Source: Periplaneta americana (lineage: Eukaryota; Arthropoda; Insecta; Blattodea; Blattidae). From it: a stretch of 64,000 bases of DNA. Under the pieces are notes generated by a model. The model was not told where the DNA came from. It saw nothing but the letters and a program-made list of their open reading frames with translations, and did not search any database. The translations under genes and the position numbers were made by a program. Each line of letters starts with the position of its first letter. Position 1 is the first letter of the stretch. Location of the stretch: NCBI RefSeq assembly GCF_040183065.1, contig NC_091120.1, forward strand, positions 186,489,627-186,553,626, in the 5' to 3' direction. This document shows, piece by piece, positions 1 to 9,345 of the stretch.

Positions 1-1
1 T

Positions 2-92
2 GCTATAGTGTTCAGGAGGAAAAAGTCGAAAGATGTTTCACCTGTTAGCGACGATGACATCGAGGCATATAAATACACATTTGGAAAACCAG
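2..92 (+). CDS. epoxide hydrolase-like alpha/beta hydrolase, penultimate exon (partial)
   Basis: Translated with codons starting at base 2, this stretch reads into ...SDDDIEAYKYTFGKPG, which in epoxide hydrolases precedes the conserved PINYYR segment. It ends at base 92 with one base of a split Gly codon, followed by a consensus donor GTGAGT at 93-98. Joined to the exon at 4939 it gives ...FGKPG|ALTPPINYYRHF, uninterrupted and typical of the EPHX4/insect soluble epoxide hydrolase group (alpha/beta-hydrolase fold; opens epoxides by nucleophilic Asp attack). The nucleophile, oxyanion-hole region and N-terminus must lie upstream of the window. Seen: open frame, donor, matching phase. Known: family layout. 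Inferred: exact paralogue and substrate. Confidence 0.8.
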
Positions 93-106
93 GTGAGTAG
101 CCTAAA

Positions 107-107
107 C

Positions 108-169
<62 letters not shown>

Positions 170-330
170 CTTACTGGCTTTTACGGAACCCAAAGGTTCC
201 TTGCGTCCTCACATAAGCCCGCCGTCGGTCCCTATCCTGTGCAAGATTAATCCAGTCTCTATCATCATATCTCACCTCCCTCAAATCCATTTTAATATTG
301 TCTTCCCATCTACGTCTCGGCTTCCCCAAA

Positions 331-390
<60 letters not shown>

Positions 391-562
391 TACTTACTTA
401 CTTACTGGCTTTTACGGAACCCGGAGGTTCATTGCCGCCCTCACATAAGCCCGCCATTGGTCCCTATCCTGAGCAAGATTAATCCAGTCTCTAACATCAT
501 ATCTCACCTCCCTCAAATCCATTTTAATATTGTCTTCCCATCTACGTCTCGGCTTCCCCAAA

Positions 563-639
<77 letters not shown>

Positions 640-800
640 CTTACTGGCTTTTACGGAACCCAAAGGTTCCTTGCGTCCTCACATAAGCCCGCCGTCGGTC
701 CCTATCCTGAGCAAGATTAATCCAGTCTCTAACATCATATCTCACCTCCCTCAAATCCATTTTAATATTGTCTTCCCATCTACGTCTCGGCTTCCCCAAA

Positions 801-851
<51 letters not shown>

Positions 852-1023
852 TACTTACTTACTTACTGGCTTTTACGGAACCCGGAGGTTCATTGCCGCC
901 CTCACATAAGCCCGCCATTGGTCCCTATCCTGTGCAAGATTAATCCAGTCTCTATCATCATATCTCACCTCCCTCAAATCCATTTTAATATTGTCTTCCC
1001 ATCTACGTCTCGGCTTCCCCAAA

Positions 1024-1078
<55 letters not shown>
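107..1078 (-). repeat. four-unit tandem array of RTE-LINE 3' ends joined by (AAT)n
   Basis: Four blocks of about 165-175 bp (170-332, 391-565, 635-802, 851-1025) alternate with AAT runs. On the minus strand each encodes the extreme C-terminus of the RTE-type reverse transcriptase also found at 22475-23479 ([20 protein letters not shown]... ending NLRVP). All four stop at the same internal LINE position (CCCCAAAGGT on the plus strand), so they arose by tandem amplification and not by four insertions. The array lies inside the hydrolase intron. Asn-rich or Ile-rich open frames here are by-products of the AAT runs. Confidence 0.9.
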
Positions 1079-1081
<3 letters not shown>

Positions 1082-1660
1082 TATTGCTAGAATAAAGATA
1101 CATATTGTTTTTTATATAATAATCACTCTAACACCCTCAGAAAGAATAAGTTTCATACTCGTGCTGAAGGGGCATTTCACATAATTTTGATACATTTTAT
1201 TAAATAATTGAATAAAAAATAAAAAAGAAAGAAAAAGAAAAGCATAGATATCACAATAATTGGAACTTTAAGTTTTCTCTCTAAACAGTATAATTTTTAA
1301 TTGATTTTTTTTTAATAAGGAGCATTAGCAAATTGTATGTCTGGGAATTTAGCTGTTTTCTTGTTATAAAGCTTTGGACCGAAGTTGCTAAACAGTGATT
1401 ATAAGCTATATTATGGTATATTTAGGTTCTGTCAAGCGTATCTTGTCTGATCTTTTGGTTTTATGTTTATATGTACAGTAGACTGCAAATTAAATATATT
1501 TCGGTTTTTATGTACGAAGTTCAAAAAGACATTGTTATAAATTTGATGGATATCAAATACTCTAAATTTTCAATACAACAGTTCTGAAAGATATTCAAGA
1601 GGTTTATTAAGACATATTTTTTATTATTCTTTCCTGCAGCAGTGTTATTCGCATGAAGGA
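1079..1660. other. AT-rich intron sequence, no feature seen
   Basis: AT-rich sequence with A-runs and T-runs. I see no coding frame, inverted repeat or recognisable element in it. Confidence 0.6.
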
Positions 1661-1665
1661 GATAC

Positions 1666-2196
1666 TTGAGTCGCTTAAGAAACTTCTTGCCCCAGCAACT
1701 AAAACTTACCCTAGTACAAACCCTAGTAATGCCGCATTTCGATTATTGTGACGTTTTGTTAAGTGACCTAAGTTCTGAACTGTCAGTCAAGTTACAGCGA
1801 GTTCAGAATATTTGCGTCAGATACGTGTGCAACATCCGACGATATGATCACATATCACCGTCCTTCGCAAGTCTTTCGTGGCTCCGACTTAAAGAACGCA
1901 GAACTTTACACTCTTTGTCTTTGCTCTTTCGAATTCTGCACACTTCAACAGCAAATTACCTTTCGTCTCGTTTCTCTTATCTATACTCTAACCACGACGT
2001 AAATACCAGATCACTTATCTGTGGCGCGTTAAGTATACCTCTTCATAGAACATCTCGTTATTCATCATCTTTTACAGTATCCACCTCGCGACAGTGGAAT
2101 TCCCTGTCACAAAGTATTAGGGGCTGCAAGACAATAAACACTTTTAAAAACAGCTTAAAATATAACCTTCTTAGCATTTCACTCCAATCATACTGA
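1666..2196 (+). pseudogene. LINE (Jockey/CR1-like) reverse transcriptase C-terminal fragment
   Basis: A 176-codon frame with the hallmark of non-LTR polymerase C-termini: LVQTLVMPHFDYCDVL, then LQRVQNICVRYVCNIRRYDH, a SLSWLRLKERR segment and a closing WNSL...FKNSLKYNLL block. The catalytic YADD region and endonuclease are missing, so the insertion is 5'-truncated. It is in sense orientation within the hydrolase intron. A closely related, shorter copy lies at 7561-8148 and a diverged relative at 43508-43981. Jockey versus CR1 cannot be settled from this fragment. Confidence 0.8.
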
Positions 2197-2545
2197 CTTA
2201 AACTATCACTGTCTACATTGTTACTCCTTCCTTTAGACATCATCCTGATAGTGCTGTATTTTCAAAATTGTCTCATAATAATCTCTTTCTATTATCTAAC
2301 ATTATTTGAAATATATTAACATTCTATGTATTTTAGCTTAATTCTGCTACATAGTTTGTATTTCAGTGTTTAATTAATAGTTCATAGTATGTTTTTGTTT
2401 AATTCGTAAATAACGCTTGCATACATGTAGCTCTTATTTAAATCAAATTGTTGAATTCTTTTAAGTTGATACATATGTATGTATGCTTTTTGCTGGTTGA
2501 ATGGAAGAGGAGGCCTTACGGCCTTAACTCTGCCAGCTAAAATAA
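2197..2545 (+). mobile_element. 3' UTR of the LINE fragment, with terminal hairpin
   Basis: Continuous with the coding fragment and matched over its length by 7780-8148. It ends with a short hairpin AGGCC-TTAC-GGCCT (2511-2524), then CTCTGCCAGCTAAAATAAAT and an AAT tail. The same hairpin recurs at 8118-8131 and, with a different loop, at 44643-44656. Such 3' hairpins are the usual recognition element of reverse transcriptases in this group. Confidence 0.75.
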
Positions 2546-2614
2546 ATAATAATAATAATAATAATAATAATTATAATAATTATAATAATTATAATAATAA
2601 TAATAATAATAATA

Positions 2615-2662
<48 letters not shown>
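2546..2662. repeat. (TAA)n passing into (TTA)n microsatellite
   Basis: Begins as the AAT tail of the LINE, is broken by TATAAT units and then becomes ATT, forming a self-complementary AT-only tract. Confidence 0.9.
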
Positions 2663-2667
<5 letters not shown>

Positions 2668-2721
2668 AATCTTCAACTTACGATGTTTGGTGACGTATAC
2701 AGGTCCGTTGATGTGACATAT

Positions 2722-2903
2722 TAATGAATTTAAATACTATTATAGTCACAATCATGCCATGGTATAAAAGAAAAATTTCACAATCTCGAGCGGGAATCGA
2801 GACCGGACCGGAGAACAGGAAGTCGCAGGTTCGATTCCCGCTCGAGATTGTGAAATTTTTCTTTCATACCATGGCATGATTGTGACTATAATAGTATTTA
2901 AAT

Positions 2904-2909
<6 letters not shown>
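2722..2909. repeat. near-perfect 79-bp inverted repeat around a tRNA-like B-box
   Basis: Arms 2722-2800 and 2831-2909 are reverse complements at 78 of 79 positions (one T/C difference), separated by 30 bp. The right junction contains GGTTCGATTCC, a consensus tRNA B-box, but I find no A-box at the right spacing. It is flanked by ATT microsatellite on the right. It could be a fold-back insertion or an inverted duplication of a SINE piece. Confidence 0.9.

Positions 2910-2989
<80 letters not shown>
2907..2989. repeat. (TTA)n microsatellite
   Basis: Uninterrupted ATT repeats directly abutting the right palindrome arm. Confidence 0.95.
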
Positions 2990-3847
2990 AGCACTATGTG
3001 TGCATAACCTATAAAACAGTGTCTTTGTCAGATTCTTTTTTGTTTGCATTCCACAACATATTTTTCGAAACAACTCCAGAGAGTAAGTGGAGTCCACTAA
3101 GATCTGTGCACCTGATGAAATCAAGGTCAGTCATGTGTACTGTCTGTAACCATTAACGTTTCTGTGCTAATTGTATCCTCTACATTCACAGCCTTCTAAA
3201 GATCATATTTTCGCAATTGAGTTATGCGTAGCAATAGATTGCCAAGAATGAGTTATATTGATTTATATAATTTTTAGGTCCAAAAGAGGAAAAAAAGAAG
3301 CATTCGAAAATATAAGAATAATTTTTGCCATATTAGCAATTGGTGTATTAAAAATCTAATCAAAAAGTTAAAGTCTTTAACTAAAAATGTAAACAAAGTA
3401 ATAAAGGAGTAGGAAGAATAATTGAACTAAGAAATTTCATGCAAAAGGCTTGTTAAAATCAGCGGCATGTTCAAAATTCCCTCTTTCCTCCATTAGTTAC
3501 TTTTTCTCGTTTTTTGCTTTCTTTTGAAAATAAAAAAAATAATTTTGTATTAAACATTCCATAGCGTGTTTTGGGAAAGCCATTGATTTAATTCCCAATA
3601 TGGTCAATCAATTTAAGACAGCGATATATTAGGATAATAAATTATTGAAAGAATTTTAATTTTTCCTTTAAATGTGCAGAAATCTGATCTGAAATGTAAC
3701 TTCTCTTTCTAGAAAGGAATTTTAAAATGTTACATTTGTTCTTTAAGCACTTGTTAACAGTGATATAAATCCTGATATGCGAGAATAAGTTCGCAATTAC
3801 TGAATTTTGAATCGTGTTTTAAAAGATTTATTTAAAACTCTACATTG
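2990..3847. other. intron sequence, no feature seen
   Basis: AT-rich and apparently low copy. No coding frame above background and no inverted repeat noticed. Confidence 0.5.
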
Positions 3848-4115
3848 TCCAATCTGTAGCTAACAAGGAGAGGACATGCTCTGTATATCACCGAATGGAA
3901 TAAGATTGTGTGAGATAAAGTACAAGAAGTACTGTTTAAAGTCATACCTGGTATGGGTGGCCAATGATCCCTCGTTTTGGAAATATTGGCTATTGTTTGT
4001 GACATACTTCCGTTAGGTGCTCAATAGGGAAGCATTAACCTGCGTAACAGCGTAGCCCATATGGTTAGATGCTGAGTTGTTATCCAGGCAACCTGAGTTC
4101 GAATCTTAACTGGTT
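3848..4115 (+). mobile_element. tRNA-containing repeat, plus-strand copy
   Basis: About 270 bp repeated in inverted orientation at 4637-4909 with roughly 85-90% identity by eye. Its 3' part has a tRNA-like A-box (TAGCCCATATGGTTAGATGC) and B-box (GAGTTCGAATC) at normal spacing, followed by a T-rich tract that could stop Pol III. Having the tRNA part at the 3' end is opposite to a classical SINE, so this may be a composite repeat. Confidence 0.65.
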
Positions 4116-4576
4116 CTATATTTTTTCTTTTAATAATGATTAATATTGTGATCACAGTTATCTATTTACATACCTATATCATATTTCTCAATGTATTGAA
4201 TGCTTCATCATGTTTTAAACAAATTACTAATTAACTAACATTGTATTGTAAAGGATAAACAATGAAATACCGCTCAAGTAGGAAGGTAAGATGTGTCACT
4301 GGTGTCTGTTCTATTTCTGTAGCAGCTATTCCATTTCATTTTGTACCCGATTCATTATGATGTCATAAAAACACACAAAACATACATATTTCCTGCACCA
4401 TGCACAGCAAATGAAAGAAGATTGTCCACAGTCACACACATTTTTCCGCACTTCTGCTGAGAAACAGATATCCTTCACATTCACAAACACTTCTCGTTCG
4501 TTTATCAATTTTGATGCATACCACGCATATTTCAACATGGCTTTGAATATAGGAACTGATAACTGAAAGTGAATTA
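4116..4576. other. loop between the inverted repeats, no gene
   Basis: Intron sequence separating the two inverted copies. No conserved frame recognised. Confidence 0.5.

Positions 4577-4619
<43 letters not shown>
4577..4619. repeat. (AAT)n microsatellite
   Basis: Continuous AAT repeats next to the minus-strand tRNA-containing repeat. Confidence 0.95.
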
Positions 4620-4636
4620 TCAAGCTTTAAAAAATG

Positions 4637-4909
4637 AGAAGGTATTAGGATTCGAACTCGGATTGCCTGGATGACAACTCAGCATCCAACCACATGAGCT
4701 ACGCCATTACACAGTCTGATGCTTCCCTGTTAGGCACATAACGGAAGTATGTCATAAACAATAGCCAATATTTCCAAAACGAGGGGTCATTGGCCACCCA
4801 TACCAGGTATGACTTTAAACAGTGTGTATTGTAGTGTCATGTCACAAAATATGATTTAATTCGGTGATATACAGATCGTGTCCTCTCCTTGTAAGTTGGA
4901 TAGGCTAAT
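4637..4909 (-). mobile_element. tRNA-containing repeat, minus-strand copy
   Basis: Reverse complement of the 3848-4115 repeat, with A- and B-box motifs readable on the minus strand. It ends about 30 bp before the splice acceptor at 4938, so the last stretch of the hydrolase intron, possibly including the branch site, is repeat-derived. Confidence 0.65.
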
Positions 4910-4938
4910 TTATTTCTTTCGTGTTGTTTTTTTATTAG

Positions 4939-5204
4939 GTGCCCTAACACCTCCCATCAACTATTATCGACATTTCATGTCATCAAAATCTGCTGATGAT
5001 GAAATTCAAGTGATCGATATTGATGTACCAGGACTGCTTATATTTGGTGAATTTGATGATTATTTGATTCCTGAGTCCGTGCCAATTACTCAGCAATATG
5101 TGAAAAAGTTGGAAACGAGGACTGTGAAGGGAGGGAACCATTTTGTTCAACAGGATGAACCGGAAGCAGTTAACAGATACATTACAGAGTTCCTTCAAAA
5201 GTGA
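4939..5204 (+). CDS. epoxide hydrolase-like alpha/beta hydrolase, last exon
   Basis: Preceded by a pyrimidine tract and TTATTAG acceptor (AG at 4937-4938), entering at codon position 2 and so completing the Gly codon left open at 92. It encodes ALTPPINYYRHF, a strand ending in LLIFGEFDDYL with the likely acidic triad residue in the GEFD motif, and GGNHFVQQDEP with the triad His, ending TGA at 5202-5204. This is the usual C-terminal third of epoxide hydrolases: an Asp/Glu acid then an HxxxQxxP-type His loop. About 88 residues are encoded. The preceding 60 in-frame bases are intron. Inferred role: microsomal or soluble epoxide detoxification or lipid-epoxide metabolism. Confidence 0.85.
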
Positions 5205-5247
5205 GGTATATACGGATTATATGGATGTAATGTTATTTCAACAAACA

Positions 5248-5253
5248 AATAAA
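5248..5253 (+). promoter_or_regulatory. poly(A) signal of the hydrolase gene
   Basis: AATAAA 44 bp after the stop codon, fitting a short 3' UTR. Confidence 0.7.
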
Positions 5254-5689
5254 GCATTAATCTTTTTATTTTAGATGTAGACATGAGGGAGTCACCACAT
5301 ACCACTAACTGAAGCTAGCATTTCTTTCCACTACAGAAAACAATACTTATGTAGGAAATGTCATTTTCAGTTGACATTTTATTCAATGTAGTAAATAAAA
5401 TAACAATATTTTCTTTGTTCGTTTCTATAGACGTGACTATATTAACTCATATATGCTGTGTCTCAAAAGTATGGTGGGTTTCAGTTTCCTCAAACTACCG
5501 AAAAACATCTCAGAAAAGTTCTCAGAAAACAATCATTCCAGTCATGGTGCCAGCTCCCACAAAAAGGAAAAGGTGTTTATGAAGAATGCCCCAAAGCGAA
5601 TTCCTGAATCTCCTCTAAAAAGTGCCTTTCGTCCTCGGAATACATCAGTGTCATCAAGATGTCTTGCAACGTCACCGCAGTGAGATCTG
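5254..5689. other. downstream flank, no gene seen
   Basis: Opens into the LINE remnant that follows. Overlapping short frames in 5358-5760 show no family signal except where they enter that remnant. Confidence 0.5.
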
Positions 5690-6180
5690 TCCCTGGCAGA
5701 ACCTTCAGTACTACCCGTTGTCGCCATCCCGGCTGCAGCGAGACTGAAACACTTGGTCACGTACTGGGGTTCTGTAAGAAGGGGAAGCTACTGCGTAACA
5801 ACAGACACCATTGAGACCATAAAACAATTGCCAATCTGCTAAGAAACAGAGGATGGGAAGCACATGAGGAGATTCAGTGTGTGTGTCTGAAGATGATTCT
5901 CATAGACGGGTGGATATAATTGTCATCAATAGAAGAACCCAGAAACGCTTTGAGCGAGAAACGAATCAGGCATTGCAGATAAATGATGGCAAGCGAGTTA
6001 AATATGTACCTTGTCTTCCATACCTCAGTGAAAAATATAGCATTTTGCTTTACAACTGGGATGTTACAGGCTTACTATTTGGAGCGAGAGATGTTTATCA
6101 GAATTTACACGTAATATCCTTAAATCTTTTAAAATTCCCATTCATGAGATTCCGAAGATTGTAGTGGAAATTCTGAAGGC
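5690..6180 (+). pseudogene. LINE C-terminus: CCHC finger plus endonuclease-like tail (broken)
   Basis: Read across one stop and one frameshift, the plus strand encodes a zinc knuckle (C-x4-C-x7-H-x4-C around CRHPGC...GHVLGFC), then NRGWEAHEEI, then RRVDIIVIN and a tail with FERETNQALQ, CLPYLSEKY and YNWDVTGLLFGA. A C-terminal CCHC followed by a restriction-like endonuclease with an R/PD motif is the architecture of R2/R4/NeSL-type LINEs. The stop (after RNNRHH) and the frameshift near 5880 show it is dead. Clade assignment is inference. Confidence 0.55.
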
Positions 6181-6378
6181 CTCTCTTCAAATTCTACACT
6201 GTAATTTATATTTTAATACCTAAAATGTTGCTCTAATGCGAATAATTATTGTACTCATTTCATTTTTCTTTATAGTTTGATGTTTGTAATTCCGGATCCC
6301 AATGGTCAACCTCACTTGAGGACGGATGATTTTAAATAAATCCTACTACTTTTTTGGATGAATAGCGATAGAAATGTA

Positions 6379-7094
6379 ATATTGGTGCTAGATGAAAATA
6401 AAACTTTCAAAGCTTTTTTTCTGTAAGTTTGAGGCACTGAAGGAAACAAAAGACTGTAACAATTGAATAAATGCAATAATTTTCATTGTTAATTAATTAT
6501 GCAAGATGGATGTCCGAAGAAAAGTGCAATGTGTTTTGTGGCTGGCAGAATTTGAATCTGTGACTATTCGTCGTTGTCAATTTCATTAAGCAAATCCACA
6601 GCAAACTCATATCTTTTGTTATAATTGTCTAGATGAAGTGCATGTACGAGCAATTGAAGTTTATAAGGAGTCAGATGAAGACGTTTCTTTAAAGCTCTAA
6701 GAACTGTTGTCCTAATTGGTGTGCACATTTACGAACTGATTTCTTTGGAGTCTATGCTCTTCGGATGTCTTCTACCGTTTCATCATTTACCGATGGTCTT
6801 CCAGTACGCTTTTCCTCCAATAGGCTTCTAGTCTCTTTCAACTGTCTATCCCAATCACGAATGTTATTCTCGTGTGGTGGTTCTTCATTAAGCACGCCAT
6901 GAAATTCACGTCGTATACGAGTCACAGATTCACAAAACACATTGCACTTTTCTTTGGACATCCATCTTGTATAATTAATCGTTAAAATGAAAATTATTTC
7001 ATTTCTTCGTTTGGTACCGTCTTTTGTTTCCTTGAGTGCCTCAAACTTACAGGCGAAAACTTTAGGGAGTTTTATTTTCTTCTGGCACCGATAT
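6379..7094 (-). mobile_element. Tc1/mariner-type fold-back element, TA target duplication
   Basis: Inverted arms of about 150-170 bp (from 6379 inward and from 7094 inward, sharing ATATYGGTGCYAGA and most of the 5' leader), flanked by TA at 6377-6378 and 7095-7096. Both arms run into the start of the same transposase reading frame, so the element has two inward-facing 5' ends: the 3' half of an ancestral mariner has been replaced by an inverted copy of its 5' end. Confidence 0.75.
6556..6961 (-). pseudogene. mariner-family transposase N-terminal half (degenerate)
   Basis: Minus strand, ATG at 6961: ESVTRIRREFHGVLNEEPP, then RTGRPSVNDETVEDIRRA, typical of the second helix-turn-helix and GRPS linker of IS630/mariner transposases. 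After a stop and small shifts the similarity continues with TPKKSVRKCAHQLG, LKKRLHLTPYKLQLL and EFAVDLLNEIDND. No DDE/D catalytic residues are present because the copy is truncated. Confidence 0.75.
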
Positions 7095-7096
7095 TA

Positions 7097-7555
7097 TCTA
7101 CATTTCTACGTCTGTTCATTCAAAAAATACAATCCTCTGAAACTTCACCATGACTGTTGGGAAACACTGTAGTTCAAGTATAATTTATTATACATGCACA
7201 TGTGACTTCATTGAAATTCATTGACTACTTCATGAAATCATAACTATGTTCATAGTGTATATACTGTACACCTATTGATAAGAACTTTGTGATGTATCAG
7301 AATGTGCGTGGATACACGCAACTTCTGAAAATAAATAACTGCATAAAATACCTACATTGTTTTACAAGCAAGAAAAAAGGTAAAGTACCTTCATTTTAAA
7401 TAAAATATAAAAAATACATGTATTATTGTAATATTTCCTATCCTTTTGTTCCTAATTCACTCCGTCCTTGTCCATTCTAATCTTTCCTAAAATCGGTATG
7501 TGGAACCAGAAAAACACGAAAAATCTCTTCCATATACCTTAACCTTAACACACCT
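7097..7555. other. no feature seen
   Basis: AT-rich spacer between the mariner relic and the next LINE fragment. Confidence 0.5.
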
Positions 7556-7560
7556 TAACA

Positions 7561-8148
7561 CCAAATTACCTTTCGTCTCGTTTCTCTTGTCTATACTCTA
7601 ACCACGACGTAAATACCAGATCACTTATCTGTGGCACGCTAAGTATACCTCTTCATAGAACATCTTGTTATTCATCATCTTTTACAGTATCCATCTCGCG
7701 TCAATGGAATTCCTAGTCACAAAGTATTAGGGGCTGCAAGACAATAAACACCTTTAAGAACAGCTTAAAAGATAACCTTATTAGCATTTCACTCCAATCA
7801 TACTGATTTAAACTATCACTGACTACATTGTTACTTCTTTCTTTTTAGACATCATCCTGATTGTGCTGTATTTTCAAAATTGTCTCATAATAATCTCTAT
7901 TGTCTAATATTACTTGAAATATATTAACATTCTATGTATTTTAGCTTAATTCTGCTACACAGTTTATTTCAATGTTTAATTAATAGTTCATAGTATTTTG
8001 TTGTTTAATTCGTAAATAACTCTTGTATACACGTAACTCTCATCTAAATCAAATTGTTGAATTCTTTGTAAGTTCATTCATATGTATATACTCGTTTTGC
8101 TGGTTGAATGGAAGAGAAGGCCTTACGGCCTTAACTCTGCCAGCTAAA
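7561..8148 (+). mobile_element. LINE (Jockey/CR1-like) 3' fragment, second copy
   Basis: Closely matches 1958-2545: the end of the C-terminal coding region (here with small changes that break the frame), the 3' UTR and the AGGCC/GGCCT hairpin (8118-8131). It is 5'-truncated farther than the first copy and is followed by ATT repeats to about 8178. Confidence 0.85.
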
Positions 8149-8200
8149 ATAAATTATTATTATTATTATTATTATTATATAATACATAGATATGTATATC

Positions 8201-8902
8201 TTTCTTCTTCTTCTTCTTCTTCTTCTTCTTCTTCTTCTTCAGTAGTTGCTACAACTTCGTCGAAGTTTTGACCTTCTCAATTAATTTACGCCATTCCTTT
8301 CTGTTATGAACAAGGTTTGGCCAATTCTTTACATTCAGTGTTTTCAAATCGTTGGTTATGTTTTCCTTCCATCTACTTTCTGGTCTTCCTTTTGCTCTTT
8401 TACTGATGGGGTTCCATTTATATATTTTCTTAACTGTTTTACCTTCGTCCATACGATTGATATGGCCAAACCATGCCATCCTTTGCGCTTTGATATAGTT
8501 TACTATGTGTTGGTTTTGTATTAAAATATTTAAATCTTTATTATTTCTAATTCTCCATTCATCGTTTGCAACTTTTATTGGGCCAAATATCCTTCGTAAT
8601 ATTTTCCTTTAAAAAACCAGGAGCTTTTGCTTAGACAATTCAGTTAGGGTCCAGGTTTCACTTGCATAGGTTACAATTGGTCTTATTACTGTTAAATATA
8701 GTCTTAATTTTGCTTGTTTGGATGCGTATTTGCTATTGAATAGGTTGAGATTCGCAAAGTATGCTTTATTTTCCATAACAATTCTATTTTTTATTTCTTC
8801 CTCGATATTGTTTTCGTCGTTTACTATTGATCCCAAGTACTTGAAGGATTTTACTCCTTCAAAAATAGTATTATCCATCTGTAAGTTTTCTGGTTCAATA
8901 AG
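8201..8902 (-). mobile_element. RTE-type LINE, 5'-truncated, with 13-bp target duplication
   Basis: Flanked by AGATATGTATATC at 8188-8200 and 8903-8915. On the minus strand it encodes the C-terminal third of an endonuclease/reverse-transcriptase LINE in two pieces: VKSFKYLGSIVND...RPIVTYASETWTL (8609-8878) and WFGHINRMDEGK...KGRPESRWKENI (8249-8479), with frame breaks between. The 3' end is a GAA microsatellite (TTC on the plus strand, about 8201-8239), fitting RTE elements with very short 3' UTRs and simple-repeat tails. It is a different subfamily from the copies at 22.4 and 41 kb. Confidence 0.85.
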
Positions 8903-8915
8903 ATATGTATATCAG

Positions 8916-9337
8916 AAAAGTAAATTTTTTTTCCGCGAATTATGTACTGATTAAAAATAATACATTTCAATTTGATCGAAATGGCAACACTGTAATGAAG
9001 TCGCTAGGAAATAGGACATAAGACTCCTAAAAAAGGAGTGCATAAATTAGATAGCTTCTTAAAAATATCCTTGAAGAAACACAACCAAGAAAAATATAAA
9101 GAAAAACTTTAACGAAAACACGACGAGCGAGAACTGTGAAACAATAAAATTTTATTGCTTCCATTTTGTCTTTAACGGTTATCAGGAGAGTTAAAATAGT
9201 GGTTTGTTTACATTATTTAAAAAAATTGTGTTTAAAAATGGAACAGTTTTCTTATCACGTGTAATTAGTTACTCCGTACCTCATATTGTACACTCACTCG
9301 GAATATATTGTAGTATCATCGAGGTGACACATGCTTT
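8916..9337. other. no feature seen
   Basis: AT-rich spacer between LINE and hAT insertions. Confidence 0.5.
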
Positions 9338-9345
9338 ATCATCAT

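Noticed and set aside
33..1028. Asn-rich frames that look like prion-like or polyQ/N proteins
   Set aside because: They are AAT microsatellite plus antisense LINE end; the real coding sense of the LINE part is on the other strand.
107..1078. Regularly spaced repeats reminiscent of a CRISPR array
   Set aside because: Eukaryotic context, 165-175-bp units derived from a LINE, and spacers that are microsatellite. Not a CRISPR.
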